Positions 39,726 through 48,344 of a stretch of 64,000 nucleotides of DNA are shown here, piece after piece. A program made the position numbers and the translations under genes. Within the stretch, counting starts at the first letter, position 1. Every line of letters starts with the position of its first letter. The stretch spans positions 2,728,001-2,792,000 of the forward strand of contig NZ_JADBEJ010000005.1 of NCBI RefSeq assembly GCF_014873915.1, written 5' to 3'. The notes below the pieces were generated by a model. That model ran no database searches and had not been told where the DNA came from. It was given only the letters and a program-made list of their open reading frames with translations. Source of the DNA: Amycolatopsis roodepoortensis. GTDB taxonomy: Bacteria > Actinomycetota > Actinomycetes > Mycobacteriales > Pseudonocardiaceae.

Positions 39726-42022
39726 GTGGCCGGCCATGGCCGCGCTTGTGCAGCGTATGCCGGACTCGCCCGGTCAAGCACCGCCATGTCGACTACTGCT
39801 GCACCTGCCAGCCCGGCGGGCCGGTGACGCCCCCGCCGTGTCAGCGCTGCGGAGCGACCGAGAATTACTACAGCGCGGGCCTGTGCGCCCGCTGCCACCG
39901 GTTCTCCCCGCTGACCATCGACTCGTGCGAGGACTGCTACGCCTGGGGCGCGACCCGCACTCGTAAATGGCTGTGCCAGGGCTGCCACGCGTGGCGACAG
40001 CGCCGCCCGCTCGGTGACTGTGTCGCCTGCGGGCGGCGCGTGGCCCTCGACCCGAATTGGGGCGCGTGTCGACTGTGCTGGCGACAAGCCGACCTGGTCG
40101 GCACCGACGATCTCGCCGCCGCGATCTGCCATGGGCACCAGCTGTTCTTCGCCGATCTGTTCCGCAGCCGGGCGGGACGGGCGACTCGGCCTGGCCCGCC
40201 GGGGCTGCGGCCCGGGCCGACCGCGCGGTTCGCCGCCACCGGCGCACCGCCACGGAAAGTGCTGCAGTGGACCATCTTCGACGCGATGCGCACGAACACC
40301 ACGACCACGCCACGGCCGTGCACTCGCTGCGGGCAACGCCCGGTCAAGACGGCCCAGTCGGACTTCTGCTACCCCTGCCAGCCCGGCGGCCCGGGGATTG
40401 CGCCACCGTGCCTGAAGTGCGGCTCGACCAGCGACTACTACACCGCCGGGTTGTGTGTGCGCTGTCACCGGTTCTCGCCGTTGACGGTGGATTCGTGCCC
40501 GGACTGCCACGCGTGGGGCACCCGACGCGGCAACGCCTGGCTGTGCGAAGGATGCCGCGGCTGGCGACGCCACCACCCCGACCGTGCCGACTGCGTCATC
40601 TGCGCACGGATGAGCCATGTCAACGCCAACGGCCTGTGCCGGCTGTGCCGTAAACAGGCACTCTGGCTGCCGAGCAGCACCCATGCCGACCAGGCCGAGC
40701 ACATTTGGCGCTGGGGGCACCAGCTGTACTTCGCCGACATGTTCACCGGGCTCGGTGTCCGCGCCGCTCGCGCCGCTGCGGCCGACCAACGCCGGCGGCA
40801 GAGACCATGGCCGCTGCCCGCCCGTTGTCCGATACGCCATCAGCAACTGGTTGCCTTCACCCTGCCCCGCGACCTGCATGCCGGGAATGCACGCGGCTTT
40901 CCGGCCCCGTCCGATCCAGGACTTGCGGCCTACCTCGACGAGTGCGTCACCGAACACGCCGCCCGGCATGGCTGGGACTCCAAGGTCGCCACCCGCACCC
41001 GGACGGGCCTGCACATCCTGCTGGGGCTGCAGGACACTCCCGGCGCGGCCACCAACGCCAGCGATGTCGCCACCCTGTCCGTCATCGATGGTCCGGTCCG
41101 CCCCATCCTCGACGTCCTGGCCGCCCACGGATTCCTCCACGACGACCGCGTCCCGACCATCGAACGCTGGTTCACCGCCAAAACCACCGGCCTGCCCGAC
41201 GAGATGGTGACCGACCTGCGGTGGTGGTTCGACGTGATGCGCCACGGCCACACCAGCCCACCCCGCAGCATTCCCCGCGCGGCCCGCACGATCCAGGCCA
41301 AACTGCGATGGGCCCTGCCCGCACTGCAAACCTGGGCGGTGCGCGGGCACGAACATCTCCGAGAGATCACCCGCGATGACGTTCTCGCGATCCTGCCCAC
41401 CTCCGGCACACCCCGCCACACCATGCTCCAAGGGCTGCGCTCGATCTTCCGGCTGCTCAAAGCCCACAAGCGCGTGTTCGTCAACCCGACCGCGCGTATC
41501 CCGCTCGGTCGAGGACCAGGCCGCATCCCCCTGCCCACCCCGGTCGACGACATCCGCGAGGCGCTGTGCAGCGAGGACACCACCCGGGCGGCGATCGCCG
41601 CGCTGGTGGCCTTCCACGCCCTGTCTTCCCAGCAACTGCGCAACCTGCAGCTCACCGACGTCCACGACGGCCACCTGCAGGCCGGAGATCGCACCATCCC
41701 GCTCGCCGGCCCGGTACGCCAGCGGCTGGGCGCCTACCTCGACTACCGCTCTGCCCGCTGGCCCGCCACCGCCAACCCGCACCTGTTCATCCACTACCGC
41801 AGCGCCAACCACACCCGCCCCGTCCAGATCGAGTGGCTGGCCCACCGCCTGGGCTTGTCCACCCAGGCCCTGCGCGAAGACCGCATCCTGCACGAAGTTC
41901 ACGCCACCAGAGGCGATATCCGCCGCCTGTGCGACCTGTTCGGCCTGTCCGTCGGTGGCGCCGAGCGCTACACGGTCGTCCTCGACCCTCCCGATCTGCC
42001 GACCAGCGATCGACACGCCTAG
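39722..42022 (+). CDS. Zinc-ribbon tyrosine recombinase-like protein (second of module)
   Basis: A 766-residue protein. The N-terminal 340 residues are a tandem duplication of a Cys-rich unit (CQRCGATENYYSAGLCARCH and CLKCGSTSDYYTAGLCVRCH mark the two copies), each with several CxxC pairs. From about residue 400 comes a recombinase-like domain with SSQQLRNLQL (first Arg) and GLSVGGAERY (Tyr). The HxxR box reads LREDRILHE with no leading histidine and no clear catalytic Lys is seen, so cleavage activity may be lost. It probably works with the integrase, and is related to the remnant at 5500-6029. Confidence 0.85.
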   Translation: MSGRPWPRLCSVCRTRPVKHRHVDYCCTCQPGGPVTPPPCQRCGATENYYSAGLCARCHRFSPLTIDSCEDCYAWGATRTRKWLCQGCHAWRQRRPLGDCVACGRRVALDPNWGACRLCWRQADLVGTDDLAAAICHGHQLFFADLFRSRAGRATRPGPPGLRPGPTARFAATGAPPRKVLQWTIFDAMRTNTTTTPRPCTRCGQRPVKTAQSDFCYPCQPGGPGIAPPCLKCGSTSDYYTAGLCVRCHRFSPLTVDSCPDCHAWGTRRGNAWLCEGCRGWRRHHPDRADCVICARMSHVNANGLCRLCRKQALWLPSSTHADQAEHIWRWGHQLYFADMFTGLGVRAARAAAADQRRRQRPWPLPARCPIRHQQLVAFTLPRDLHAGNARGFPAPSDPGLAAYLDECVTEHAARHGWDSKVATRTRTGLHILLGLQDTPGAATNASDVATLSVIDGPVRPILDVLAAHGFLHDDRVPTIERWFTAKTTGLPDEMVTDLRWWFDVMRHGHTSPPRSIPRAARTIQAKLRWALPALQTWAVRGHEHLREITRDDVLAILPTSGTPRHTMLQGLRSIFRLLKAHKRVFVNPTARIPLGRGPGRIPLPTPVDDIREALCSEDTTRAAIAALVAFHALSSQQLRNLQLTDVHDGHLQAGDRTIPLAGPVRQRLGAYLDYRSARWPATANPHLFIHYRSANHTRPVQIEWLAHRLGLSTQALREDRILHEVHATRGDIRRLCDLFGLSVGGAERYTVVLDPPDLPTSDRHA

Positions 42023-42056
42023 CTCGACGGCCTGTGTGCTCAGCGGCAACAGCTTG

Positions 42057-42078
42057 ACCTTCGAGTCGACTCGAAGGT
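42057..42078 (+). promoter_or_regulatory. MerR-type operator with -35 element
   Basis: ACCTTCGAGTCGACTCGAAGGT is a perfect 22-bp palindrome, overlapped on the left by TTGACC (42054-42059). It sits 13 bp before the merR start. MerR regulators bind palindromes between over-spaced -35 and -10 elements, so this is its probable autoregulated promoter and that of the downstream ynfA-like gene. Confidence 0.85.
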
Positions 42079-42091
42079 TTACCGTCGGAGT

Positions 42092-42865
42092 GTGACGACC
42101 TATCGGATCTCTCAACTGGCCGAGCGGGCCGGGGTGCGCCCGACCACGCTGCGGTTCTACGAACAAGCCGGACTGCTGCCCGCCCAGCGGTCCGAGTCGG
42201 GCTACCGACTCTACGGCGACGACGCCATCGAACGGCTGGGCTTCATCAGCTCCGGCAAACGACTCGGCCTGCCCCTGGAGGAGATCCGCGACCTGCTGCA
42301 GGTCTGGGAAGACGGCCTGTGCACCGACGTCCGACACCGGCTGCGCCCCATGCTCGCGGCCCGCATTGCCGAGGCCGAACAACGCGCCACCGAACTCGAC
42401 GCCTTCACCGAGCGGCTGCGCCAGGCCCTGACCGAGATCGACGGTCCGCCCCGACCCGGCCGCTGCGACCCCGGCTGCGGGTTCCTGCACCACCAACACG
42501 ACCCACAACCCACGCCCATCAAACTGAGCCCACCGCGCCCCGCTACCGACAACACCGGCGACAACGGGGCCACGCCCGCACCGATTGCCTGCACGCTCAA
42601 CGGCAGCGATCAAGCCGAACGAGCCCAGCAGTGGCACGAACTGCTGGACCACGCCCACCGCCGAGACCCCATCGACGGCGGCTTGCGCTTCCACCTGCCC
42701 GCGCACACCGCAGGCGAAGTCGCCGCCCTCGCTGCAGCCGAACAGCAATGCTGCGCCTTCTTCACCTTCACGCTGCACCTGTCCGCAGGCGAGCTGCAGT
42801 TTGACGTGCACGCCCCCGACGACGCCGCCCCCCTGCTTGCCGACCTCTTCGGCGCTCCCGGCTGA
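42092..42865 (+). CDS. MerR-family regulator with an extra C-terminal domain
   Basis: A 257-residue protein starting at GTG 42092, very close to its own operator. The N-terminal HTH (YRISQLAERAGVRPTTLRFY, ESGYRLYGDDAIERLGFI) and dimer helix are normal MerR. A CDPGCGFLHHQH segment near residue 130 could bind metal. About 90 residues not found in simple MerR proteins follow, with AAEQQCCAFFTFTLHLSAGE. Length is nearly twice the family norm. It may sense metals or a toxic compound exported by the adjoining YnfA protein; both seem to be passengers of the recombinase module. Confidence 0.88.
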   Translation: MTTYRISQLAERAGVRPTTLRFYEQAGLLPAQRSESGYRLYGDDAIERLGFISSGKRLGLPLEEIRDLLQVWEDGLCTDVRHRLRPMLAARIAEAEQRATELDAFTERLRQALTEIDGPPRPGRCDPGCGFLHHQHDPQPTPIKLSPPRPATDNTGDNGATPAPIACTLNGSDQAERAQQWHELLDHAHRRDPIDGGLRFHLPAHTAGEVAALAAAEQQCCAFFTFTLHLSAGELQFDVHAPDDAAPLLADLFGAPG

Positions 42866-42916
42866 ACCGCCACCCTGCCACGCCGCGCCACCACGCAACA
42901 TTCGGAAAGGTTGCTC

Positions 42917-43249
42917 GTGCTCGTCCTGAAGTCGATTGCACTGTTCGTGCTGGCCGCGCTCGCCGAAATCGGCGGCGCCTGGCTCGTCTGGCAAGGCGTC
43001 CGCGAACACCGCGGCTGGATCTGGATCGGTGCCGGCGTTATCGCCCTCGGCCTCTACGGCTTCGTCGCCACCCTGCAACCCGACGCACACTTCGGCCGCA
43101 TCCTCGCCGCCTACGGCGGCATCTTCGTCGCGGGCTCGCTGGCCTGGGGCATGGCCCTCGACGGCTACCGCCCCGACCGCTACGACATCACCGGCGCCCT
43201 GCTCTGCCTCATCGGTGTCGCCGTCATCATGTACGCACCCCGAGGCTGA
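42917..43249 (+). CDS. YnfA-family small membrane protein
   Basis: A 110-residue protein with four membrane spans and family motifs EIGGAWLVWQGVREHRGW and GRILAAYGGIFVAGSLAWGM. GTG 42917 is preferred to TTG 42911 because GGAAAGG lies 6 bases upstream. YnfA proteins are related to small multidrug-resistance transporters. It is 51 bp downstream of the MerR gene and probably regulated by it. Confidence 0.88.
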   Translation: MLVLKSIALFVLAALAEIGGAWLVWQGVREHRGWIWIGAGVIALGLYGFVATLQPDAHFGRILAAYGGIFVAGSLAWGMALDGYRPDRYDITGALLCLIGVAVIMYAPRG

Positions 43250-43353
43250 CACCACGGCAAACAGGCCGCAACGCCGACAACACGCTCCTGAGTACCAGAA
43301 CCGACCAACGCTCCCGCCATCGGTTCGTGAACCCAAGCATCCCAGTACCCTCA

Positions 43354-43860
43354 TTACCGGCCACCACCACTTGAGTTCCCATCACTGTCCACTTCAGAAT
43401 TCGCGAACCCCAGGGAAACGTCGGAGATTCCGCGCTGTGGTTGGGCTTGCCCGGTTGCGGTGACCGTGATCGAGCCGATGTTGACCAGTCCGAGCAGCTG
43501 GGTGGGCTGGTTGATGCTGACGGTCACGTTCACCGTGTTGCCGGCGACCGACACGGTGCCGGTGTGGCCCGCGGCGGAGAGGTAGCTGTGAGTGGCTGCG
43601 GTGGCTTGGTGCGGGACCAGGCGCAGGGTGCCGTCGGCGCGGTAGGCGGTCAGGTCGATTTCCTGGGCGCCGGCCCGCGCAGCTTCTTGTGCCTCGCCCA
43701 TCGCGCGGACCTTGGCGGCCAGCGCGAGTCCGCCGTCGAGCACGAGCCCGGCGAACAGCAGCGCGGCGAGCGCGATGATGACGACGAACGCGGTCACCCG
43801 ACCGTCCTCGTCCTTGCGTAGCCGGCGCGTTCGGCGGCGCAGCGATGCGGTCAACCTCAT
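43354..43860 (-). CDS. TadG/TadE-like pilus-assembly membrane protein
   Basis: A 168-residue protein starting at ATG 43860 (overlapping the TadE stop, ATGA) with GGGAGG upstream. The N-terminus has DEDGRVTAFVVIIALAALLF, the class III-like signal and membrane span of Tad-type minor pilins or assembly proteins. The remainder is a small extracytoplasmic domain with NTVNVTVSINQPTQLLGLV. The Gly/Ser/Asn-rich end lies at the border of the inserted recombinase module and may not be original. Confidence 0.78.
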   Translation of the reverse strand: MRLTASLRRRTRRLRKDEDGRVTAFVVIIALAALLFAGLVLDGGLALAAKVRAMGEAQEAARAGAQEIDLTAYRADGTLRLVPHQATAATHSYLSAAGHTGTVSVAGNTVNVTVSINQPTQLLGLVNIGSITVTATGQAQPQRGISDVSLGFANSEVDSDGNSSGGGR

Positions 43861-44354
43861 GGCACACCTCCCGTTTGAGCGTTCGGGGAGGTGCCGCGCC
43901 ACACATCGACTGGGGAGGAGAAGCTGGATTGGAACGTCCGACTGCCGGGCACACCGAGCGAGGTCAGGTCACCGAGGCCGACGCTGCAGGAGACGGTGAC
44001 GGTCACCGTGGAACCCGGCTTGAGTCCCTGGGTGTCGGTGGATACCGACAGCGACTGGCAGCTGATCCCGGCGGACGCCAGTGCTGCGCTGGCTGTGGCT
44101 TGGGCGTTGGCAGTGGCTTGCGATGGGGTTCGGGCCAGGGTGGCGGCACGGGCGGCTTGGTGCGCGACGTCGTTGATCCGCAACTTGGTGTCGGCGAGCC
44201 GGCCGCAGAACACGACGAACAACAGCAGCAGGATCAGCAGCGGAGTCAGTAGAGTGAGCTCGGCGGCGGTGGAACCCCGTTCGTCACGGCGCAGCGCGCG
44301 GATTCGCCCGCACGCCGAAGGTGCGAACGTGGGGAACCGGTGGGCCGCGGTCAT
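43857..44354 (-). CDS. TadE-like pilus protein
   Basis: A 165-residue protein with RRDERGSTAAELTLLTPLLI followed by LLLLFVVFCGRLADTKLR, a TadE N-terminal processing site (G|STAAEL type) and membrane span. The start overlaps the end of the upstream TadE-like gene by 4 bp (ATGA). These pseudopilins are cleaved by the TadV-type prepilin peptidase, a candidate for which lies at 51937. Confidence 0.85.
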   Translation of the reverse strand: MTAAHRFPTFAPSACGRIRALRRDERGSTAAELTLLTPLLILLLLFVVFCGRLADTKLRINDVAHQAARAATLARTPSQATANAQATASAALASAGISCQSLSVSTDTQGLKPGSTVTVTVSCSVGLGDLTSLGVPGSRTFQSSFSSPVDVWRGTSPNAQTGGVP

Positions 44355-44833
44355 GGTGACACCGTCCCGGTGCCGGTCGGCGGGGTGAATTTCTCAACGG
44401 GCCCAACGGCTTCGGCGTGAACCGTGAAGGTCGCGAACGGGATCACGTTGATCACTGTCCCGGTCACCGTCACGGATGCCTGGGTCGGTCCCCGCTGGAC
44501 GTTGACCGATGTTCCTTGCAACGGACCACTTCCCAGTTGCGTGAGGATTCGTTGCCCCTCGGTGTTGCCCGCGGCGGAGCTGCCGCCGTACACCCGTGCC
44601 GCGGACAGTGCTTCGGACGCTGCGGCTTGGGCGATGTGGGTGGCGTGCATGTACAGGGCGAACTGCGCGATCAGCAGGATCAGCAGCAACAGCAGCGGCG
44701 TGGCGATGACGAGTTCGACCGTGCCGGCGCCACGTTGATCCGTCCGCAGTCGGCGCAACGCCGCCTGCGCGCATGTCCGGTGTGGACGCTCGCGCATGTT
44801 CGGCGTGCGGGGTCGGCTGGGGCGTCGAGGCAT
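44351..44833 (-). CDS. TadE-like pilus protein, second copy
   Basis: A 160-residue protein with RTDQRGAGTVELVIATPLLL and a following span (LLILLIAQFALYMHATHIAQ) as in TadE, then an extracytoplasmic domain (GPTQASVTVTGTVINVIPFA). ATG 44833 is used; ATG 44797 is an alternative. It lies 13 bp after the Flp-like gene. Confidence 0.82.
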   Translation of the reverse strand: MPRRPSRPRTPNMRERPHRTCAQAALRRLRTDQRGAGTVELVIATPLLLLLILLIAQFALYMHATHIAQAAASEALSAARVYGGSSAAGNTEGQRILTQLGSGPLQGTSVNVQRGPTQASVTVTGTVINVIPFATFTVHAEAVGPVEKFTPPTGTGTVSP

Positions 44834-44846
44834 CGTGGTCACCGGC

Positions 44847-45032
44847 CTACAGGGTGATCCCGTTGGCTTTCTGGGTGACCTTGATGACGATGATCGCGAT
44901 GACCGCGATGGCCAGCGCCGCCAGCAAAGCGGTGACCACGACCGCTTCGGTCGAGTAACCACCTTCGTCGTGGCGCAGCCGCTCCAGCTGGGCCCGGATG
45001 CGGGCGATGAGCATCTGAACTTCGGTGAACAT
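44847..45032 (-). CDS. Flp-like pilin or small Tad membrane protein
   Basis: A 61-residue protein starting at ATG 45032 with GGGGAGAA upstream. HDEGGYSTEAVVVTALLAAL followed by a long hydrophobic run to IIVIKVTQ matches the size and topology of Flp pilins, with a possible cleavage site at GGYSTE. It is downstream of TadC. Its frame extends much further left of the start only as an antisense-like artefact over TadC and TadB. Confidence 0.8.
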   Translation of the reverse strand: MFTEVQMLIARIRAQLERLRHDEGGYSTEAVVVTALLAALAIAVIAIIVIKVTQKANGITL

Positions 45033-45082
45033 CAGCTTCTCCCCTATGGTTCGGGGTCCGGTATGGACAGTTCTTGTGGAAC

Positions 45083-45976
45083 TCAGAGACCTCCCAGCAC
45101 GCTCGCGAGTGCAGGGAACCCGATGAAAATCAGGAATCCGCCGAACAGCATCACCACGGGAAGGCTCATTCGTTCGGTGGCTGCCTGGGCTTCGCCTTCG
45201 GCGTCGGTGAGCTCGCGCGTGCGCAGCGCCGCGGCCTTGGCCGCGAGGCTGGCGCGCACGCGGGCACCTTCGGTGCCGGCGAGGCTGACCGAGGCGGCCA
45301 GCTCGGACAGCTGGTGCACGTCGAGTTCGGTGCCGAGCTGACCGAGGGTGGACCACGGCGTGGTGCGGGTCAGTTTGGCGGTGACCAGCGCACGGCGCAG
45401 CTGTTGGAACGCCCACCCCTTGCCGATGTTCACCGCGTCCGACAGCGCGCCGTCGACTCCGGCGCCGCCGGCCAGCAGGACCCGGATCAGGTTCAGATAG
45501 GCCGACAGCGCATGCCGGAAGGTCGAGCGGCGCCGTTCGGCTTCCTGCCGGACGCTGATGTCCGGCAGCAGGAACCCCCCGAGCGCGAACAGCAGACTGG
45601 CGACCGCGGGAATTTCCCAGCCGAGACCGACATCGGCCACGACGAGCAGGAGGTGCATCAGGATCGGCAGCAGCAGCCCGGTCAGCGCCAACGTGGCCTT
45701 CTCTGCCAGGTGGTGTTCGATGCTCTTGCCGGTGACCGCGAGGTCGTTGCGCAGCGTGCGGTGGGGCAACCCGAGCGCGGCCAACGGTTTGATGAATGGG
45801 CGGCCCACGCGCAGGGCCCAGCCGTCGGAGTCCGCGGTGAGGATCGGCGGTGGCGCCGGGGTCGCGTGCAGCCGGTCGACCAGAGCGCGCAGCGGCGGCC
45901 TCGGCGGGAACACGTAGACCACGAGCGCCCACAAGCCGACACCGATCCCGGCGCCCCACAGCAACGCGCTGATCAT
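45083..45976 (-). CDS. tadC: TadC, type II/IV secretion F-family membrane protein
   Basis: A 297-residue protein with three or four membrane spans and the T2SSF core (FRHALSAYLNLIRVLLAGGA, LTDAEGEAQAATERMSLPVV). TadC forms the inner-membrane platform with TadB. The start overlaps the TadB stop (ATGA). Confidence 0.88.
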   Translation of the reverse strand: MISALLWGAGIGVGLWALVVYVFPPRPPLRALVDRLHATPAPPPILTADSDGWALRVGRPFIKPLAALGLPHRTLRNDLAVTGKSIEHHLAEKATLALTGLLLPILMHLLLVVADVGLGWEIPAVASLLFALGGFLLPDISVRQEAERRRSTFRHALSAYLNLIRVLLAGGAGVDGALSDAVNIGKGWAFQQLRRALVTAKLTRTTPWSTLGQLGTELDVHQLSELAASVSLAGTEGARVRASLAAKAAALRTRELTDAEGEAQAATERMSLPVVMLFGGFLIFIGFPALASVLGGL

Positions 45977-46896
45977 GACGACGCTCCCTGCCCGGTGAGC
46001 AGATCATCGACGTGCACATCGGCATCGTGTGGCCGGATCGTGGCCAGTTCCGTGAGGAAGCGCTCCGGCTCCCGCAGCCGCGCAATCCTTGCCAGCCAGG
46101 CAAAAGAGGCAGCGAACAACGCGCCGACGAACAGCAGCATGATCTGGCCGAACGCGGAGTCGTACGGGGCGAGGTAGCCGCGGTTGAGCAGCACCAGACC
46201 ACTCGCGAAAGACAGCGTGGTAATCACGATAACGCGCACACTGGTTCGAGTGCGAGCGCGGCCGGCTTCGACCCGCATCCGCATCGACGCCTGCTCGCGC
46301 GCCTCGCTGGCGAGCTCGCCGAGCAGGTCGGCCAGCTGGCGGGCCTGGTGCTCGGCGGCCAGCACGAGCGCGGAGATCACCAGGTCCGCAGTCGGGTCGC
46401 GGAGCTGGTCGGCGAGGTGGCGCAGCGACGGCGCGAGGCGTTCGCCGCGTTCCAGCCGGACGGCCAGCTCGGTGATCTCCTCGCGGATCGCCTCGGGGCA
46501 GGCCGGGGCGGTGGCGAGGATGGCCTGTTCCAGACCTGCCGCGGCGACCAGGGTGTCGCGCAGCATCTCCGTCCAGCCGGCGATCGCCTCGATGCGTTCG
46601 AGGTGGCGCTTGTGGTCGACGTTGGAGCCGAGAATCCGCGGCAGGCCGACGACCGCGAGGACGGTCAGGATGGCGGCGACCACCCAGCCGGTGACCGCGC
46701 CGACGGCCAGGCCGGCGAGCACGGCCACGACGAGCCACCCGACCTGGGTGCGGTCGTGCCGTGCGGCCAGCCAGGAGCTCAGCCGCGACGGCGACGCCTC
46801 GCGGGCGGGTCGACTGCGCAGTCCGGCGACGATGAGCAGGACCCCGACGGCCACACCCGCGCCGAGCAGGCCGAATAGAGCGGCAGTCGCGGTCAT
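45973..46896 (-). CDS. tadB: TadB, type II/IV secretion F-family membrane protein
   Basis: A 307-residue protein with N-terminal spans and a T2SSF domain (WTEMLRDTLVAAAGLEQAIL, LASEAREQASMRMRVEAGRA) ending in two further spans. ATG 46896 overlaps the TadA stop by 4 bp. It partners TadC in the pilus platform. Confidence 0.88.
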   Translation of the reverse strand: MTATAALFGLLGAGVAVGVLLIVAGLRSRPAREASPSRLSSWLAARHDRTQVGWLVVAVLAGLAVGAVTGWVVAAILTVLAVVGLPRILGSNVDHKRHLERIEAIAGWTEMLRDTLVAAAGLEQAILATAPACPEAIREEITELAVRLERGERLAPSLRHLADQLRDPTADLVISALVLAAEHQARQLADLLGELASEAREQASMRMRVEAGRARTRTSVRVIVITTLSFASGLVLLNRGYLAPYDSAFGQIMLLFVGALFAASFAWLARIARLREPERFLTELATIRPHDADVHVDDLLTGQGASS

Positions 46897-48344
46897 GGCG
46901 TCCACCACCCTTCGCGCCGCTCGAACAGGTCCGGGTCGTAGCCCGCCTCGACGAGCACGTCGACGGTGTCGGTACGCAGCGGCGCACCAGGGACAGCGCG
47001 CAGGTCCGGGCCGGGGCGCCAGACCTCGTTGCTGATGATCTGGGCGCCGTCGGCACCGACGACCTCGCGGATGGAGGACACCACGCGCTTGCTGGGATCG
47101 TCGCGGGGCTTCTCCAGGTGCACCACGAAGTGCAGCGCCGCGGCCACCAGCAGATTGGTCGCTTCCATCGGCAGCCGCTCGGGGCCCTGCACGGCGTACG
47201 CGGCCAGCTTGGTAAACGCGCCCTGGCTGGAGCTGCTGTGCAGGGTGCCCATGCTGCCGTCGTTGCCCATGGACATGGCGTTGGTCAGCGGAATGACCTC
47301 CGGGCCGCGGACCTCGCCGACGATGACCCGGTCCGGCGACATGCGCAGGGACTGCCACACCAGGTCCGACAGGGAGATCTCGCCCTGGCCCTCGATGTTC
47401 GGTTCACGAGCCTGCAGCGCCACCACGTCCGGATGGGCGTCGGCGTCCTCGCCGAGGCCGAGCTCGAAAACATCCTCGATCGTGATCAGTCGCTCCCACA
47501 GCGGGATGGCCGAGGCCAGGCCGCGCAACAGCGTGGTCTTGCCGATCGCCGTGCCGCCGGTGACCAGGATGTTGCGCTTGGCCCGCACCAGGGCTTTCAG
47601 GAAGCTCTCCAGAGCAACGTCTATGGTGCCGTTCTCGCGCAGCTCGGCGAGGGTGACCTTGGCGAACCGGTGCCGGCGGATCGACACCGACGGCCGCGCG
47701 GTGACCGCCATGACCGCAGAGACACGCTCGCCACCAGGCAGCTGGAAGTTCACGATCGGACTGCCGCGGTCGAAGCGGCGCTCCTCCACCCCGGACCGGG
47801 TGGCCAGGTCCCGGATCAGGTCGATCAACTCGGTGTCCGAGCCGACGACCGGTGGCAAACGGTTGCGTCGGCCGTCGGCGTACTTGACGAAAATGCGGTC
47901 ACCGTTGATGTTGATGTTCTCGATGTCGCTGTCGGCCAGCAGCGGTTCCAGACCGGCCAGACCGAAGACCTCGTCGAGGACCTGACGGATCAGCCGCTGC
48001 TCGACCTCGGGCGCCACCAGCATCCCCCCGGTGGCGGAGTTGCGAAGTTCAGCCCGCGCGTGCGCCTCGGCCGCGTCGGTCAGGATCGCCTCGGCCAACC
48101 GGCGTCGTTGCTGGGCGTCCATCGGCGGGCGGCCCGCTGTCTCGTCGGCCCGGATGCGCTGACTGAGCTGGATGGACAACTCGTCGCGCAGGTGCTGCCG
48201 CAGCCGCTCCACCGCGGCTGCCTCACCCGGGGGCCGGTGAGGCAGCTCCGCCGGTCCAGGCAGAGGCTGGGCAGCGACCGGGTTCGAGCCAGTGCCGTTG
48301 TTTGAAATGGTAAGGCGCGGGTCGCCGAGGGCAGGCCGCGTCAT
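46893..48344 (-). CDS. tadA: TadA/CpaF secretion ATPase
   Basis: A 483-residue ATPase. An N-terminal helical domain is followed by the NTPase core with Walker A GGTAIGKTT (residues 263-271), Asp box TIEDVFELG, Walker B region RVIVGEVRGPEVIPL and the His box GSMGTLHSSSSQ. The Walker A loop has AI where most homologues have GA or GS. TadA hexamers power pilus extension and retraction. The gene is coupled by 4-bp overlaps on both sides. Confidence 0.93.
   Translation of the reverse strand: MTRPALGDPRLTISNNGTGSNPVAAQPLPGPAELPHRPPGEAAAVERLRQHLRDELSIQLSQRIRADETAGRPPMDAQQRRRLAEAILTDAAEAHARAELRNSATGGMLVAPEVEQRLIRQVLDEVFGLAGLEPLLADSDIENININGDRIFVKYADGRRNRLPPVVGSDTELIDLIRDLATRSGVEERRFDRGSPIVNFQLPGGERVSAVMAVTARPSVSIRRHRFAKVTLAELRENGTIDVALESFLKALVRAKRNILVTGGTAIGKTTLLRGLASAIPLWERLITIEDVFELGLGEDADAHPDVVALQAREPNIEGQGEISLSDLVWQSLRMSPDRVIVGEVRGPEVIPLTNAMSMGNDGSMGTLHSSSSQGAFTKLAAYAVQGPERLPMEATNLLVAAALHFVVHLEKPRDDPSKRVVSSIREVVGADGAQIISNEVWRPGPDLRAVPGAPLRTDTVDVLVEAGYDPDLFERREGWWTP

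Larger units (their letters stand above)
38100..43340 (+). mobile_element. Recombinase module with MerR/YnfA passenger genes inside the pilus locus
   Basis: All pilus genes to either side run on the minus strand; this 5.2-kb block runs on the plus strand and holds integrase, XRE, second recombinase, MerR and YnfA genes. The integrase-XRE-recombinase trio is a recurring actinobacterial module. I could not identify terminal repeats or a target duplication, so the borders are set only by the flanking minus-strand genes. The TadG-like gene ends just at the right border with a Gly/Ser tail, so its 3' end may have been replaced. Confidence 0.6.

Noticed and set aside
38144..43354. A 1736-codon open frame on the minus strand
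   Set aside because: It lies antisense to five plus-strand genes with clear domains, has the composition of a high-GC shadow and shows no domain of its own.
44847..46202. 451-codon minus-strand frame containing the Flp-like protein
   Set aside because: Only the last 61 codons, after a good ribosome site at 45032, are credible; the rest overlaps TadC and TadB in another frame.
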